This document shows positions 6,445-13,889 of a stretch of DNA of 18,757 nt, piece by piece (within the stretch, counting starts at the first letter, position 1; every line of letters begins with the position of its first letter). Under the pieces are notes generated by a model. It searched no databases. It saw nothing but the letters and a program-made list of their open reading frames with translations, and was not told where the DNA came from. The stretch is taken from the NCBI GenBank assembly GCA_020634215.1, contig JACKCD010000078.1, positions 1-18,757 on the forward strand, in the 5' to 3' direction. The DNA comes from Ardenticatenaceae bacterium (GTDB lineage Bacteria; Chloroflexota; Anaerolineae; Promineifilales; Promineifilaceae). The position numbers and the translations under genes are program-made.

Positions 6445-7692
6445 ATGAGTTGTCCATTAACGGCCGTTTCGGCCGCCTTTGACCCGCTAGATTTGCAAAA
6501 CCCGTTTCCCTTGTTACAGCAAGTCCGCGCCGAGGAGCCTGTTTTTTACAACGACGACATCGACTATTGGGTTGTCACCCGCTACGACGACATCAAGGCC
6601 ATCTTCCATGATCACGACACCTTCACCGCCGCCAACACCATCACCCCCATCGTCCCCTTCTCTGATGACGTGAAAACTATGCTGCAAGCGGGCAATTACA
6701 CCCCCGTGCCGGTGCTGTCCAACAACGTGCCGCCCGGCCACACCCGCATTCGCAAGCTGGTCAACCGGCTCTTTTTGCCGCGCCGGATGCGTGACTTTGC
6801 CCCAGCCATTCGCCAGCTTGCCCGCCGTCGCCTGGCCTCGTTTATCCAGCAGGGAGAGACCGACATCGTGGCGGCGTTAACCTATGAGTTTCCGGCGCTG
6901 GTGCTGTTTCATGTGCTGGGCGTGCCGGATGAGGCTGTGGCGCGGGTAAAGGCGTGGGCAGGGAATCGGATTGAACTGTATTACGGCCGGCCGACCCCCG
7001 CCGAGCAAGTTGAGCGCACGCAAAACCTCGTTCCCTTTTGGCATTACGTGGTGGCACTGGTGCAGCGCAAGTTGGCAAACCCGGCCGACGATTTGACCAG
7101 CGACTTGATTCGGATGCGGAATGGGGACGATGCCGTGCTGACCATCAACGAAATTGCCAGTTGCATGATTACGCTGCTGGTGGCCGGGCATGAAACCACC
7201 ACCTCGCAAATGGGCAACAGCCTACTCCACCTGTTGCAAAACCGCGCCAAGTGGGAACAGCTATGCGCCACGCCAAACCTGATTCCGCAGGCGGTGGAAG
7301 AAATGCTGCGCTATGACCCATCAGTTTGCACCTGGCGGCGGTTTGTGGCTCGGCCTACGGTGATTAATGGGGTGGACATTCCGGCCGGTGCCAATTTGCT
7401 GCTCATGCTCAACTCCGCCAATCGGGATGAGACAATCTTCCCGCAGCCGGACGAGATTGTGTTTGACCGCCCCAACGTGAAAGACCATTTGGCCTTTGGC
7501 TATGGCATTCATTACTGCGTGGGATCACCGCTGGCGCGGCTGGAAATGGAGGTGCTGCTGGAAGAAATGACCCGCCACCTGCCATCGCTGCGGCTGCTGC
7601 CGGGGCAGCAGGTGAAGTACACGCGCAACATTTCGTTCCGTGGCCCGGTTTCGCTGCGGCTGGCGTGGGATGAACGGGAGATCGGAGATTAG
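6445..7692 (+). CDS. Cytochrome P450 (bacterial CYP, soluble)
   Basis: A haem-thiolate monooxygenase of 415 residues, the usual size for a soluble bacterial class I P450. The I-helix oxygen-activation motif AGHETT is at 247-252, the K-helix ExxR is Glu286 to Arg289, and the haem loop FGYGIHYCVG is at 351-360 with Cys358 as the axial ligand. There is no membrane anchor. It needs a ferredoxin or flavodoxin partner that is not encoded here. The substrate is unknown. Its neighbours (ammonia-lyase, phosphotransferase) hint at a catabolic or tailoring set, but spacers of 94 and 137 bases with repeats weaken the case for one operon. The start is firm: ATG preceded by AAGGAGAGAGGA. A palindrome copy at 6459 gives the TAV at residues 6-8. 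Confidence 0.95.
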   Translation: MSCPLTAVSAAFDPLDLQNPFPLLQQVRAEEPVFYNDDIDYWVVTRYDDIKAIFHDHDTFTAANTITPIVPFSDDVKTMLQAGNYTPVPVLSNNVPPGHTRIRKLVNRLFLPRRMRDFAPAIRQLARRRLASFIQQGETDIVAALTYEFPALVLFHVLGVPDEAVARVKAWAGNRIELYYGRPTPAEQVERTQNLVPFWHYVVALVQRKLANPADDLTSDLIRMRNGDDAVLTINEIASCMITLLVAGHETTTSQMGNSLLHLLQNRAKWEQLCATPNLIPQAVEEMLRYDPSVCTWRRFVARPTVINGVDIPAGANLLLMLNSANRDETIFPQPDEIVFDRPNVKDHLAFGYGIHYCVGSPLARLEMEVLLEEMTRHLPSLRLLPGQQVKYTRNISFRGPVSLRLAWDEREIGD

Positions 7693-7725
7693 AAATTGGA
7701 GATTGGGAGATTGAGAAATTAGGAG
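7679..7725. repeat. Short tandem heptamer-like repeat (GAGATT-rich)
   Basis: Tandem variants of GGAGATT/GAAATTG start at the end of the P450 gene, overlap its last codons and run into the spacer. The same heptamer (TTGGAGA) is arranged as a palindrome at 17429-17497. It looks like a degenerate STRR-type heptanucleotide run. Confidence 0.5.
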
Positions 7726-7740
7726 ACCACTTGGTTTTAC

Positions 7741-7775
7741 TGAATACTGTCTACTGAAAACCGATTACAGTAGAC
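7741..7775. repeat. Heptad-phased hairpin upstream of the phosphotransferase
   Basis: GTCTACTG (7749-7756) pairs perfectly with CAGTAGAC (7768-7775) across an 11-base loop. Read in sevens from TACTGTC it continues TACTGAA, AACCGAT, TACAGTA. It ends directly before an AAGGAGGG sequence at 7776. Confidence 0.55.
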
Positions 7776-7829
7776 AAGGAGGGTAGCGTTGAAAAAGATA
7801 CCGGAAAAATTGGTTGAGTGTAGCATCCG

Positions 7830-8984
7830 GTGGCGTACACCCATGAGGGGACAAGTGACGCTCCGTTTGAGGCAATGTTGCTGGATGAGCGCGTAGGCGG
7901 GTTAACGGCCGAAACCCTAACACCCATCGTGCGTCAGGCAACGGGAAACCCAACCGCCGTGCCGGGGGCGTGGGCGATTGAGCCTATGAGCGGCGGCTGG
8001 GGCGGTGCGGTGGGCGGCACGGCACTATACCGGGTACACGGGGTCGGCTGGGCGCTGGTGCTAAAGGTGCTGTATGAGCGTCCTGATGAGCCGGTGGATG
8101 CGCCCGTTTACTGGAAACGGGAGTTTGCTCTGTACCGTTCTGGTCTGCTGGCGCAACTGCCGCCAACGGGGCTGCGTCCGCCCACTGTTTATGCAACGGC
8201 CGAATTTCCTGAAGCGTGCTGGGTGTGGCTGGCCGATATTGCTGAAGAGAAACCTCACTGGACGCTTGATGATTATCATTTGGTGGCGCGGCGGCTGGGG
8301 CAATTTAATGGGGCCTACCTGACGGGTTTGCCCATTCCAACGGCACCGTGGCTGAATGTGCATTTCCACAACCGGCTGTTGGAGCCGCTGCCGGAGACGT
8401 TTGCACGGTTGGATGAGGGGTTGAAACGGCCGTTAATTCAACGCGCCCTGCCTCTCAGCGAGAAAGAGGCCATTCTCGCCATTTGGCAAGAGGCACCGCG
8501 CTATGCCGAGGTGCTGACGAAACTGCCGCAAACCTTGTGCCACAACGACGCTTTTCGGCGCAATATGTTCCACAGCGACAACGAAACCATCCTCATTGAT
8601 TGGGCATTGGCTGGTCGTGGGGCAGTTGGGGAGGAATTGGTGGCACTGGTCGCTATCTCGCTCTATCTGGACTCAGCGTTATGGGCTGATTTGGCACAGT
8701 TTGACCAGGTGGTATTTGATGGATACGTGGCAGGGCTGCGTGATGCGGGCTGGCCGGGAGAGGCACGGTTGGCGCGGCTGGGGTATTTGTGTGCGATGGT
8801 GCTGCGAGGGCTGGCGGGGGTGCGGCAAGATGTGGGGATGCTGCTGGATGAACACAACCCGATGCTACGACAGCGTGAACAGGATTTGGGCAGCAAAGAG
8901 GCGGTGGCCGACTTTATGGCTGATGTGCGTCGCTTTCGGTTGCTGCAAATGGCGGATGAAGCGCGGCTGTTGCTAGTACCTTGA
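7830..8984 (+). CDS. Phosphotransferase of the APH/choline-kinase fold
   Basis: A kinase-like enzyme of 384 residues. The likely ATP lysine is in WALVLKVL (Lys79). The catalytic loop reads LCHNDAFRRNMF (His238-Asn-Asp240, with Asn245), and the metal site is ILIDWALAGRG (Asp257-Trp258). These match the aminoglycoside phosphotransferase clan pattern HxD(x4)N then D-W-x-x-x-G. The substrate is unknown; many such enzymes act on small hydroxylated metabolites or sugars rather than on antibiotics. The start is uncertain. GTG at 7830 is the first possible (stop TAG at 7821), ATG at 7875 is the alternative, and neither has a good ribosome-binding site. The strong AAGGAGGG at 7776 leads instead into a TTG frame that stops after about 35 codons. 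A palindrome at 8425 reads RPL. Confidence 0.85.
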   Translation: MAYTHEGTSDAPFEAMLLDERVGGLTAETLTPIVRQATGNPTAVPGAWAIEPMSGGWGGAVGGTALYRVHGVGWALVLKVLYERPDEPVDAPVYWKREFALYRSGLLAQLPPTGLRPPTVYATAEFPEACWVWLADIAEEKPHWTLDDYHLVARRLGQFNGAYLTGLPIPTAPWLNVHFHNRLLEPLPETFARLDEGLKRPLIQRALPLSEKEAILAIWQEAPRYAEVLTKLPQTLCHNDAFRRNMFHSDNETILIDWALAGRGAVGEELVALVAISLYLDSALWADLAQFDQVVFDGYVAGLRDAGWPGEARLARLGYLCAMVLRGLAGVRQDVGMLLDEHNPMLRQREQDLGSKEAVADFMADVRRFRLLQMADEARLLLVP

Positions 8985-9019
8985 CGATGAAATTCTTGTA
9001 CGCAAAACAAGAACTGGCA

Positions 9020-9090
9020 CAGAGTGACACAGAGATAGGAGGGAGTTTCACAGAGGATGACTTGTTGCTTCTCTGTGAACCTCTGTGTAA
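9020..9090. repeat. Two-stem palindromic repeat between convergent genes
   Basis: ACACAGAG (9027-9034) pairs with CTCTGTGT (9081-9088), and TTCACAGAG (9047-9055) with CTCTGTGAA (9071-9079). CACAGAG occurs three times on the left and its complement twice on the right. A five-T run (9093-9097) follows the right arm, so on the plus strand it could terminate the phosphotransferase transcript. The build is that of a dispersed palindromic repeat. Confidence 0.6.
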
Positions 9091-9160
9091 CCTTTTTGGT
9101 TCTGGCTCGTCTAGGTTATGGTAATTGCTAAACACGGTTTCCCTGTTCAGCGCAGAGACT

Positions 9161-9670
9161 TTAAGGTTGCTCCAGTGCATACAGCAAATACGGCCCTATT
9201 TCATCCACCCCCTCGCGCTCAAACTTCATCCCGATGCGTTCGGCTACCTTGATGGAGGCTGTGTTGCCGGGCGTAATCAGGCAAACGAGGCGCGTTTGCC
9301 CTAGCGTGGTGCGGGCATAGTTAGCAATGGCTTGGGCGGCTTCGGTGGCTAACCCTTGGTGCCAAAATGCTTTATCGAGCAGATACGCCACCTCAACCTC
9401 AAACTGGCCGTCTAGCGTCCACGGCAGCAGCCCGCAACGGCCGATAAATTGCCCCGTTTCCTTGTAAATGGTTGCCCACAAGCCCAGTTCTGGGTGTTCG
9501 GGGTGGCCGTGGAGAAACCATTCCAGTTCTTCCTTTGTTTCCTCATAGGTCAGCGTGCCTTCGGGGAAATAGCGGCGAATGTCGGGATCGCGGTAAAGAG
9601 CGGCCAGGTTGTCTAAGTCGCCCATTTCCAAGTGACGAAGCAAAAGCCGGTTGGTTTCCAAAATTTTCAT
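9161..9670 (-). CDS. GNAT family N-acetyltransferase, RimJ/RimL type
   Basis: An acetyl-CoA-dependent acyltransferase of 169 residues. It opens with the family phrase LETNRLLLRHLEMGDLDNL, carries the acetyl-CoA motif A as AFWHQGLATEAAQAIANYA, and has the motif B region NTASIKVAERIGMKFERE. This subfamily acetylates ribosomal protein N-termini, amino acids or small molecules; the substrate cannot be read from sequence. Its ATG overlaps the stop of the upstream VOC gene as ATGA (9667-9670), so translation of the two is probably coupled and they may act on the same compound, for example in detoxification. Confidence 0.92.
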   Translation of the reverse strand: MKILETNRLLLRHLEMGDLDNLAALYRDPDIRRYFPEGTLTYEETKEELEWFLHGHPEHPELGLWATIYKETGQFIGRCGLLPWTLDGQFEVEVAYLLDKAFWHQGLATEAAQAIANYARTTLGQTRLVCLITPGNTASIKVAERIGMKFEREGVDEIGPYLLYALEQP

Positions 9671-10053
9671 CTAGTTGTCTCTTCACTTACGGGCTGCCTT
9701 AGCTCGATTGTATTGCCGTCGGGGTCAGCAATGCCCGCGTACCGGGTGCCGTTGGCGGTGTTGATGGGTTGGGTGATGGTGCCGCCGTGGAAAACGGCCG
9801 TTTCCACCACCCACGCTATATCAGACACGGCAAAACTAAACTGCTGCCGATTTTTCTCAGCCTGAATTTGCAGAAAGTCGTTGGGACAAAAAACCAACTG
9901 TAGTCCCGCCAGTTGCCCACGATATAGTGTAGTCCCAAACGCAGCGAAGGGGTGCAGATCGGCGGCAAAAACGGCGTTGTAAAATTGCACCATCTGCGCC
10001 ACGTCAACAGCGGCAATGGTGATACCTGCTAGTTCAATATGGGGTTGATCCAT
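9667..10053 (-). CDS. VOC-family (glyoxalase/bleomycin-resistance-like) protein
   Basis: A small protein of 128 residues with one vicinal-oxygen-chelate module pair. ITIAAVDVAQMVQFYNAVF forms the first beta-alpha unit, FSFAVSDIAWVVETAVFHGG the second, and GIADPDGNTIELRQP is the classic C-terminal strand with the metal-binding Glu. Such proteins act as dimers in metal-dependent isomerase or dioxygenase chemistry, or simply sequester drugs. The start is supported by AAGGA upstream of the ATG. It is the first gene of a two-gene unit with the GNAT gene (4-base overlap). AACGGCCGTT at 9793 is read as TAV. Confidence 0.9.
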   Translation of the reverse strand: MDQPHIELAGITIAAVDVAQMVQFYNAVFAADLHPFAAFGTTLYRGQLAGLQLVFCPNDFLQIQAEKNRQQFSFAVSDIAWVVETAVFHGGTITQPINTANGTRYAGIADPDGNTIELRQPVSEETTR

Positions 10054-10114
10054 ACAGTTATCCTTTTTGAGGTCATTGTAGCGGATTTATTTGTTTTTGT
10101 GTTGTTGGCAATAA

Positions 10115-10146
10115 AAAAACGGCCGTTTACACAAACGGCCGTTTTT
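10115..10146. terminator. Terminator built from two AACGGCCGTT copies
   Basis: A 14-base perfect stem (10115-10128 with 10133-10146) closes on the loop ACAC. Each arm is one copy of the iterated palindrome extended by A/T. On the minus strand the stem ends in a run of about seven T, so it should terminate the Asn/Asp-rich gene whose stop is at 10183. Five T on the plus side make it potentially bidirectional. Confidence 0.85.
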
Positions 10147-10182
10147 ACATCCAATACAGTTGCCAGACAGCTTACTTAGCTG

Positions 10183-11082
10183 CTAATCATTATCCTTGCC
10201 ACCACCCTTGTCATCATTGTGGTCGTCGTCATTATCATTGTCGTTGCTCCCCCCATGATCATCATCATTGTCGTTGTCATTATCGTGGTTGCCGCCACCG
10301 GAGCCACTGTTGTCGTCGTTGTCGTTGCTGTCATTATCATGGCTGCTGCCAGAACCACTATTGTCAGAGCCGGAACCACTGTTGTTATCACTGCTGCCGC
10401 TGCTGCCAGAGCCGCTGTTGTCTGAGCTAGAGCCGCTGTTATCTGAACCAGAACCACTGCTGCCGGAACTGCTGTTGCTGCTGCGATCATCGCTACCGCT
10501 GCCGGAGCCGCTGTTATCATCATCGTTGTCATTGCTGCTGCCAGAACCACGGTTGTCGTTGTCATTACGATTATCGTTATCGTTACTGTTGTCGTTGTTA
10601 TTGCTGTTATCGTTGTCGTTACGATTATCGTTATCGTTACTGTTATCGTCGTTGTCGTTACGATTGTCGTTATCGTTGCTGTTGTCGTCGTTGTCGTTGC
10701 TGTTGTCATTGGTGACAACGAATGCTGCATCGTTAGCCTGGATAGGTGGGGTGGTGGTTAGAAGAGAACGGCCGTTTTCCCCGTCCCCTTGCGCCATATC
10801 ACCAGCAACCGTGTCACTGCTTTGGCTGGCTGGGGCAGAAACGGCCGTTTCCCGTGCCGGCAGAGCCAATCCCGACTGCTTCTCTGCTCCTATCGTCAAC
10901 GCCTGCTGCACCGTTAGTGCCGTGTCGCGCCAGGTGTACAGCACATCCCCTGGCTCACTGGCCGCAACCGAACTGGTTAGCGTGGACAGCAGCAGATACA
11001 AACTAAACAGCGTCACCCCCGCTGCTGGTAAAACAAAGATGGGTAATTTCAACCGATGCCAAAAAGCGTGAAAATTTGTCAT
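10183..11082 (-). CDS. Asn/Asp/Ser/Gly-rich low-complexity exported or anchored protein (DUF5667-like start)
   Basis: A 299-residue protein. A short basic N-terminus (FHAFWHRLK) is followed by one hydrophobic segment (about residues 16-37, LPIFVLPAAGVTLFSLYLLL), a signal peptide or membrane anchor. Then comes ASEPGDVLYTWRDTALTVQQ, which resembles the PGD-x-LY-x-x-K opening of DUF5667 proteins. The second half is almost entirely N, D, S and G: NDNDNRNDND units first, then SGSGSDNSG units, ending in DDDHNDDKGGGKDND. Such an acidic tail would be disordered and could bind Ca2+. I choose ATG at 11082 because GGAGG (complement of 11088-11092) sits five bases upstream; an in-frame TTG at 11094 would overlap that site. 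A terminator made of two iterated palindromes follows. Function is unknown. Confidence 0.75.
   Translation of the reverse strand: MTNFHAFWHRLKLPIFVLPAAGVTLFSLYLLLSTLTSSVAASEPGDVLYTWRDTALTVQQALTIGAEKQSGLALPARETAVSAPASQSSDTVAGDMAQGDGENGRSLLTTTPPIQANDAAFVVTNDNSNDNDDNSNDNDNRNDNDDNSNDNDNRNDNDNSNNNDNSNDNDNRNDNDNRGSGSSNDNDDDNSGSGSGSDDRSSNSSSGSSGSGSDNSGSSSDNSGSGSSGSSDNNSGSGSDNSGSGSSHDNDSNDNDDNSGSGGGNHDNDNDNDDDHGGSNDNDNDDDHNDDKGGGKDND
10225..10715. repeat. Imperfect simple-sequence repeat encoding the N/D/S/G tract
   Basis: Degenerate triplet and hexamer repeats (GTTGTC/GTTATC and CCAGAACCA/GCTGCC types on the plus strand) make up the second half of the low-complexity gene. Several other frames are open across it for compositional reasons. 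Length variation by slippage in steps of 3 or 6 bases is likely. Confidence 0.75.
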
Positions 11083-11202
11083 AATAACCTCCAAATCAAC
11101 TCAAAAGATCGTTCTGTCCTTTAAGTGATCGTTGGTAACAAAAAGTAACGGGCAATTTGGCGAATTTTAGAAATTGGTTTGTGGAAAGATGACCAACGAC
11201 AG

Positions 11203-11230
11203 AAGGCGAGGGGGATCGGTCGCTCGCCTT
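11203..11230. terminator. Possible hairpin after the MFS-HEAT gene
   Basis: AAGGCGAG (11203-11210) pairs with CTCGCCTT (11223-11230) over a 12-base loop, within a few bases after the stop of the gene ending at 11234. Only TTCTGTCGTT follows on the minus strand, so the T-run is poor and its termination strength is uncertain. Confidence 0.45.
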
Positions 11231-11233
11231 TGT

Positions 11234-13531
11234 CTACTCCCGTGCGGCTCCTGCCAACTGCTTCATTCCCACATCCAGCGTTTGCAGCGAAAGCAGGATA
11301 AACGTTTTGCGCGTTGAGCCAAACTCGCCCAACCCCAGCAAACATGCCTGCTGAAAGCGGCAGGTGGTGTCGGGCAGTGCGGCGCAAGGCAATGCTTGCA
11401 GCATTTGGCTTAGGGCGTGGGTACCACGGGCATCATTTCCGCGAGCAAAATAATGGGTGGCACGTTCAGCCCAGTTGACAACTTCAGGTAGCTCCAGCCG
11501 TTTGGCCGGTTTTTCCAGGGAAAGAATGGCTTGCACAACGGCCGTTTCCATTCCCGCCCGCATCGCCCGCCACTGCTGCAAATAATACCGTTCATCCCCC
11601 ACAATCCGCGCCAGCGCCAGCCCAATCTCCCCCCGCAGCACCTCCACGTCTTCCGGCATTTCCGCCGATGGCAAATGCGCCAAAAATTGGGAGTGGTGCA
11701 GCAGGGCAAACAAATCGTCAATCGCCTCCGCTGCCCGCAACTTACCCAGTGCCGAGACAAACGCCAGCTTAAACCGTTCATTGGGTGCGTCGCGCAGCTT
11801 TTGCAGCAGCACCGGAATGCTTTCCGCATCGTCTAGCATTGCCAAAGCGCGGGCGCTGTTGGCTTCCAGGAACCAGTAGCCGGAAACAAGCGACTGGCGC
11901 AGCGGCGGAATGGCGCGTTTGTCGCCCAATCGTCCCAGCGCCCGCGCCGCCACCATGCTCAGTTCTGATGCCGGTTTGTGCAGCACATCCAGCAGCGCAT
12001 CCACCAATTCCGGTTGGGCGGGCATTCGCCCAATGGCCTGAATCGCCTCAAAACGAACGTTGAAGCTGGGGTCGGCCAATGCTTCCAGCAGTTCCTGGGT
12101 GCTGAGTGGGTTTTTAGTTTCGCCCATGCGCTCGGTCGTTGTCATGCGGGCTTGCTCATCCCCGGCAAAGTAATGTTGAATGAGCAGCCCCAGCGAACGG
12201 GCGGTGTCGAGCCGCAAAAACATCCCGGCAAAGCGGCGCAGCGTGGTTTCGTTTTCTTCCGGCAGCCGGGAGACGGTGGCAATTGCCAGGGTCAGAAAGA
12301 TGATGCTGAGGAAAAAGAGGGGGGTGTAGGCATCCAGGGTAAAGAGGAGCCAGTGGGTGTCAATGGCTTTGCCCCAGTTGAGCAGCATCCCGGCAAAGAG
12401 GGGGCCGATGCCGTTCATGCTGCTGTACCAAGCGTAATAAACGGCCGTATAACTCGCCTTTTGTTCGTCCGGCACGGCATGGACATAGAGATAACGCGCC
12501 CAGCTAATTTGCCAGGCCAGGGTGGCGACCCCAACAAAAAAGGCGATGAACATGGCGAGTGGGGCGCTGGCGTTGCTGTGGCGCGGCAGTAAAAACCAGG
12601 CGATGGGGAGCAGCAGCGTTAGCACGAGGCTGCTTTGCATAACGGGTTTACTGCCGTAGCGGTCGGTGGCCCACCCCCACAGGTAGGAGGTGAGCAGGGA
12701 ACCGACATAGGTGCCAATGCTCAACAGCACGACTACGCCGTCGCTGAGGCCGATTTGTTCTTTCATAAAGAGGGGGATGAAGGAGATAACGGCCGTTCCG
12801 CCCATTGAAGCCAGCCCTAAAGCGATGAGAAATTGGACAAAACGGCGGTCAGAAACGGCCGTTTTCATCCCCGTCACATGATCCTGAAACCGACTCGTTC
12901 CTGCTGCCAGCCGTGCCGCCGGGGACTCGCCCGGCACTTGGGCGTACGCCGCCACCCCCAGCAGCCCAATGACTACCCCCACCGCCAGCAGCAGCATAAA
13001 CCGCCCCAACCCCGTCTGGCTGTCAATCACATACCCCGCCGCCAGCGTCACCCCGATCCCCGCCACCGTCATCACCATGCTGTCAATGGCGGCAAACTTG
13101 CCGCGAATGCTGTTGGGAATCGCCTCCTTCATCCACGGATTGCTCCCCGTTTCAGCAATGGCGCGGCACAGCCCAAACGCCCCAATCACCAGCGCCGCCC
13201 AGTAAAAGGCACTGCCCGCACCAAAGCGGGCGATGACCGCCGGGGTAAACAGCAGCATTGAGATTGCCACCTTCCGCAGCCCCCAAAAGGTGACAAAGGT
13301 GCGTTTGTAGCCAAAGCGCGTTACCCACGGGGCAATAAACGGAGCGACCAGCCCGCAAAACGGGATGAGTGCCAGCATAAACCCTATTTGAGCGTTATCT
13401 AGCCCCAGTTCGTCGAGGAAAAGAATAAAGACGGAGCCAGCAAAGGTTAGGTAAACAAAGCCGGTATTGAAAATATCGGCCGTTACCATCCACGGGAGCT
13501 TGCGAATTTTTTCAACGTCAGAAAGTGCCAT
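11234..13531 (-). CDS. MFS transporter fused to C-terminal HEAT repeats
   Basis: A 765-residue inner-membrane protein in two parts. Residues 1 to about 425 form a major facilitator superfamily transporter with about 12 hydrophobic helices (for example VYLTFAGSVFILFLDEL, AIPNSIRGKFAAIDSM) and the loop motif WGWATDRYGSKPVM (about 285-298), matching GxxxDRxG. After a short linker, residues from about 475 are soluble HEAT/PBS-lyase-type repeats of about 30 residues: ALADPSFNVRFEAIQAIGRM, then AARALGRLGDKRAIPPL, then SIPVLLQKLRDA and SALGKLRAAEAIDDLFALL. The C-terminal 130 residues look helical but less regular. Family knowledge cannot name the substrate. The HEAT part probably offers a cytoplasmic protein-binding surface. 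The ATG at 13531 has no clear Shine-Dalgarno sequence. Palindromes at 11538, 12788 and 12854 are all read as TAV. Confidence 0.88.
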   Translation of the reverse strand: MALSDVEKIRKLPWMVTADIFNTGFVYLTFAGSVFILFLDELGLDNAQIGFMLALIPFCGLVAPFIAPWVTRFGYKRTFVTFWGLRKVAISMLLFTPAVIARFGAGSAFYWAALVIGAFGLCRAIAETGSNPWMKEAIPNSIRGKFAAIDSMVMTVAGIGVTLAAGYVIDSQTGLGRFMLLLAVGVVIGLLGVAAYAQVPGESPAARLAAGTSRFQDHVTGMKTAVSDRRFVQFLIALGLASMGGTAVISFIPLFMKEQIGLSDGVVVLLSIGTYVGSLLTSYLWGWATDRYGSKPVMQSSLVLTLLLPIAWFLLPRHSNASAPLAMFIAFFVGVATLAWQISWARYLYVHAVPDEQKASYTAVYYAWYSSMNGIGPLFAGMLLNWGKAIDTHWLLFTLDAYTPLFFLSIIFLTLAIATVSRLPEENETTLRRFAGMFLRLDTARSLGLLIQHYFAGDEQARMTTTERMGETKNPLSTQELLEALADPSFNVRFEAIQAIGRMPAQPELVDALLDVLHKPASELSMVAARALGRLGDKRAIPPLRQSLVSGYWFLEANSARALAMLDDAESIPVLLQKLRDAPNERFKLAFVSALGKLRAAEAIDDLFALLHHSQFLAHLPSAEMPEDVEVLRGEIGLALARIVGDERYYLQQWRAMRAGMETAVVQAILSLEKPAKRLELPEVVNWAERATHYFARGNDARGTHALSQMLQALPCAALPDTTCRFQQACLLGLGEFGSTRKTFILLSLQTLDVGMKQLAGAARE

Positions 13532-13642
13532 AGGTTCGGTAATGTCGTTTCACGATCACTACGTGTACGGGTAAACAGTTATTGGTAATGAGTAGGGTAG
13601 TATAGCTTACTATTTACAGGGGTGAAGTCTGTTCTGGTGTTG
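13532..13642. other. Upstream spacer of the MFS-HEAT gene
   Basis: No gene is seen. A loosely palindromic A/T-rich tract (about 13570-13617, GTAAACAGT then ACTATTTAC) lies here in heptad-like steps. It ends at the 9-base direct repeat CTGGTGTTG (13634-13642) that borders the MITE-like element. The MFS promoter should be in this stretch, but I could not fix it. Confidence 0.4.
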
Positions 13643-13889
13643 GGTGTATTTCAGTTTGGGGGCAACTTAACAAGTTCGACCTACTCTTTAACTGCATAGG
13701 TGGGAAATCCAGTGTCATTTCGAGGTCCTCCGAGAAATCCCGGTCTCATAGCCGCCATTTGAGCGGGATTTCTCCTCGAAGACATGAGCCTGCCCTGAGG
13801 CTGCCGAAGGGTCGAAATGACAATTCTTGGCTGAGAAATTGGCTTGCGGAGAGGTGAGTTTATCAATGCCCCAAAACTGAAATGCTCCC
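13643..13889. mobile_element. MITE-like element with inverted ends and 9-bp direct repeats
   Basis: The left end (from 13643, containing ATTTCAGTTTGGGGGCA) is the inverse of the right end (to 13889, containing TGCCCCAAAACTGAAAT), with one or two small indels. Outside each end sits the same nonamer CTGGTGTTG (13634-13642 and 13890-13898), as expected for a target-site duplication. The inside has no ORF of note but contains nested palindromes: TGTCATTTCGA (13713-13723) with TCGAAATGACA (13812-13822), and GAGAAATCCCG (13732-13742) with CGGGATTTCTC (13764-13774). It is about 247 bases, non-coding, and lies just downstream of the LRR-Roc stop codon (13912). No source transposase is in view. Confidence 0.55.
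13713..13822. repeat. Nested palindromic repeat (TGTCATTTCGAGG type)
   Basis: Two nested perfect 11-base inverted repeats enclose about 20 bases. Next to the right arm is CCCTGAGGCTGCCGAAGGG, a motif style that often accompanies such repeats in environmental genomes (from general familiarity, not a search). It would form a long cruciform or RNA hairpin. Confidence 0.65.

Noticed and set aside
10268..11071. Plus-strand open frame of 267 codons rich in Leu/Ser, and further open frames on both strands over 10176-10730
   Set aside because: They are mirror images of the triplet-repeat tract of the Asn/Asp-rich gene, lack ribosome-binding sites and have no domain. The minus-strand gene has a good Shine-Dalgarno site, a membrane segment and a terminator.
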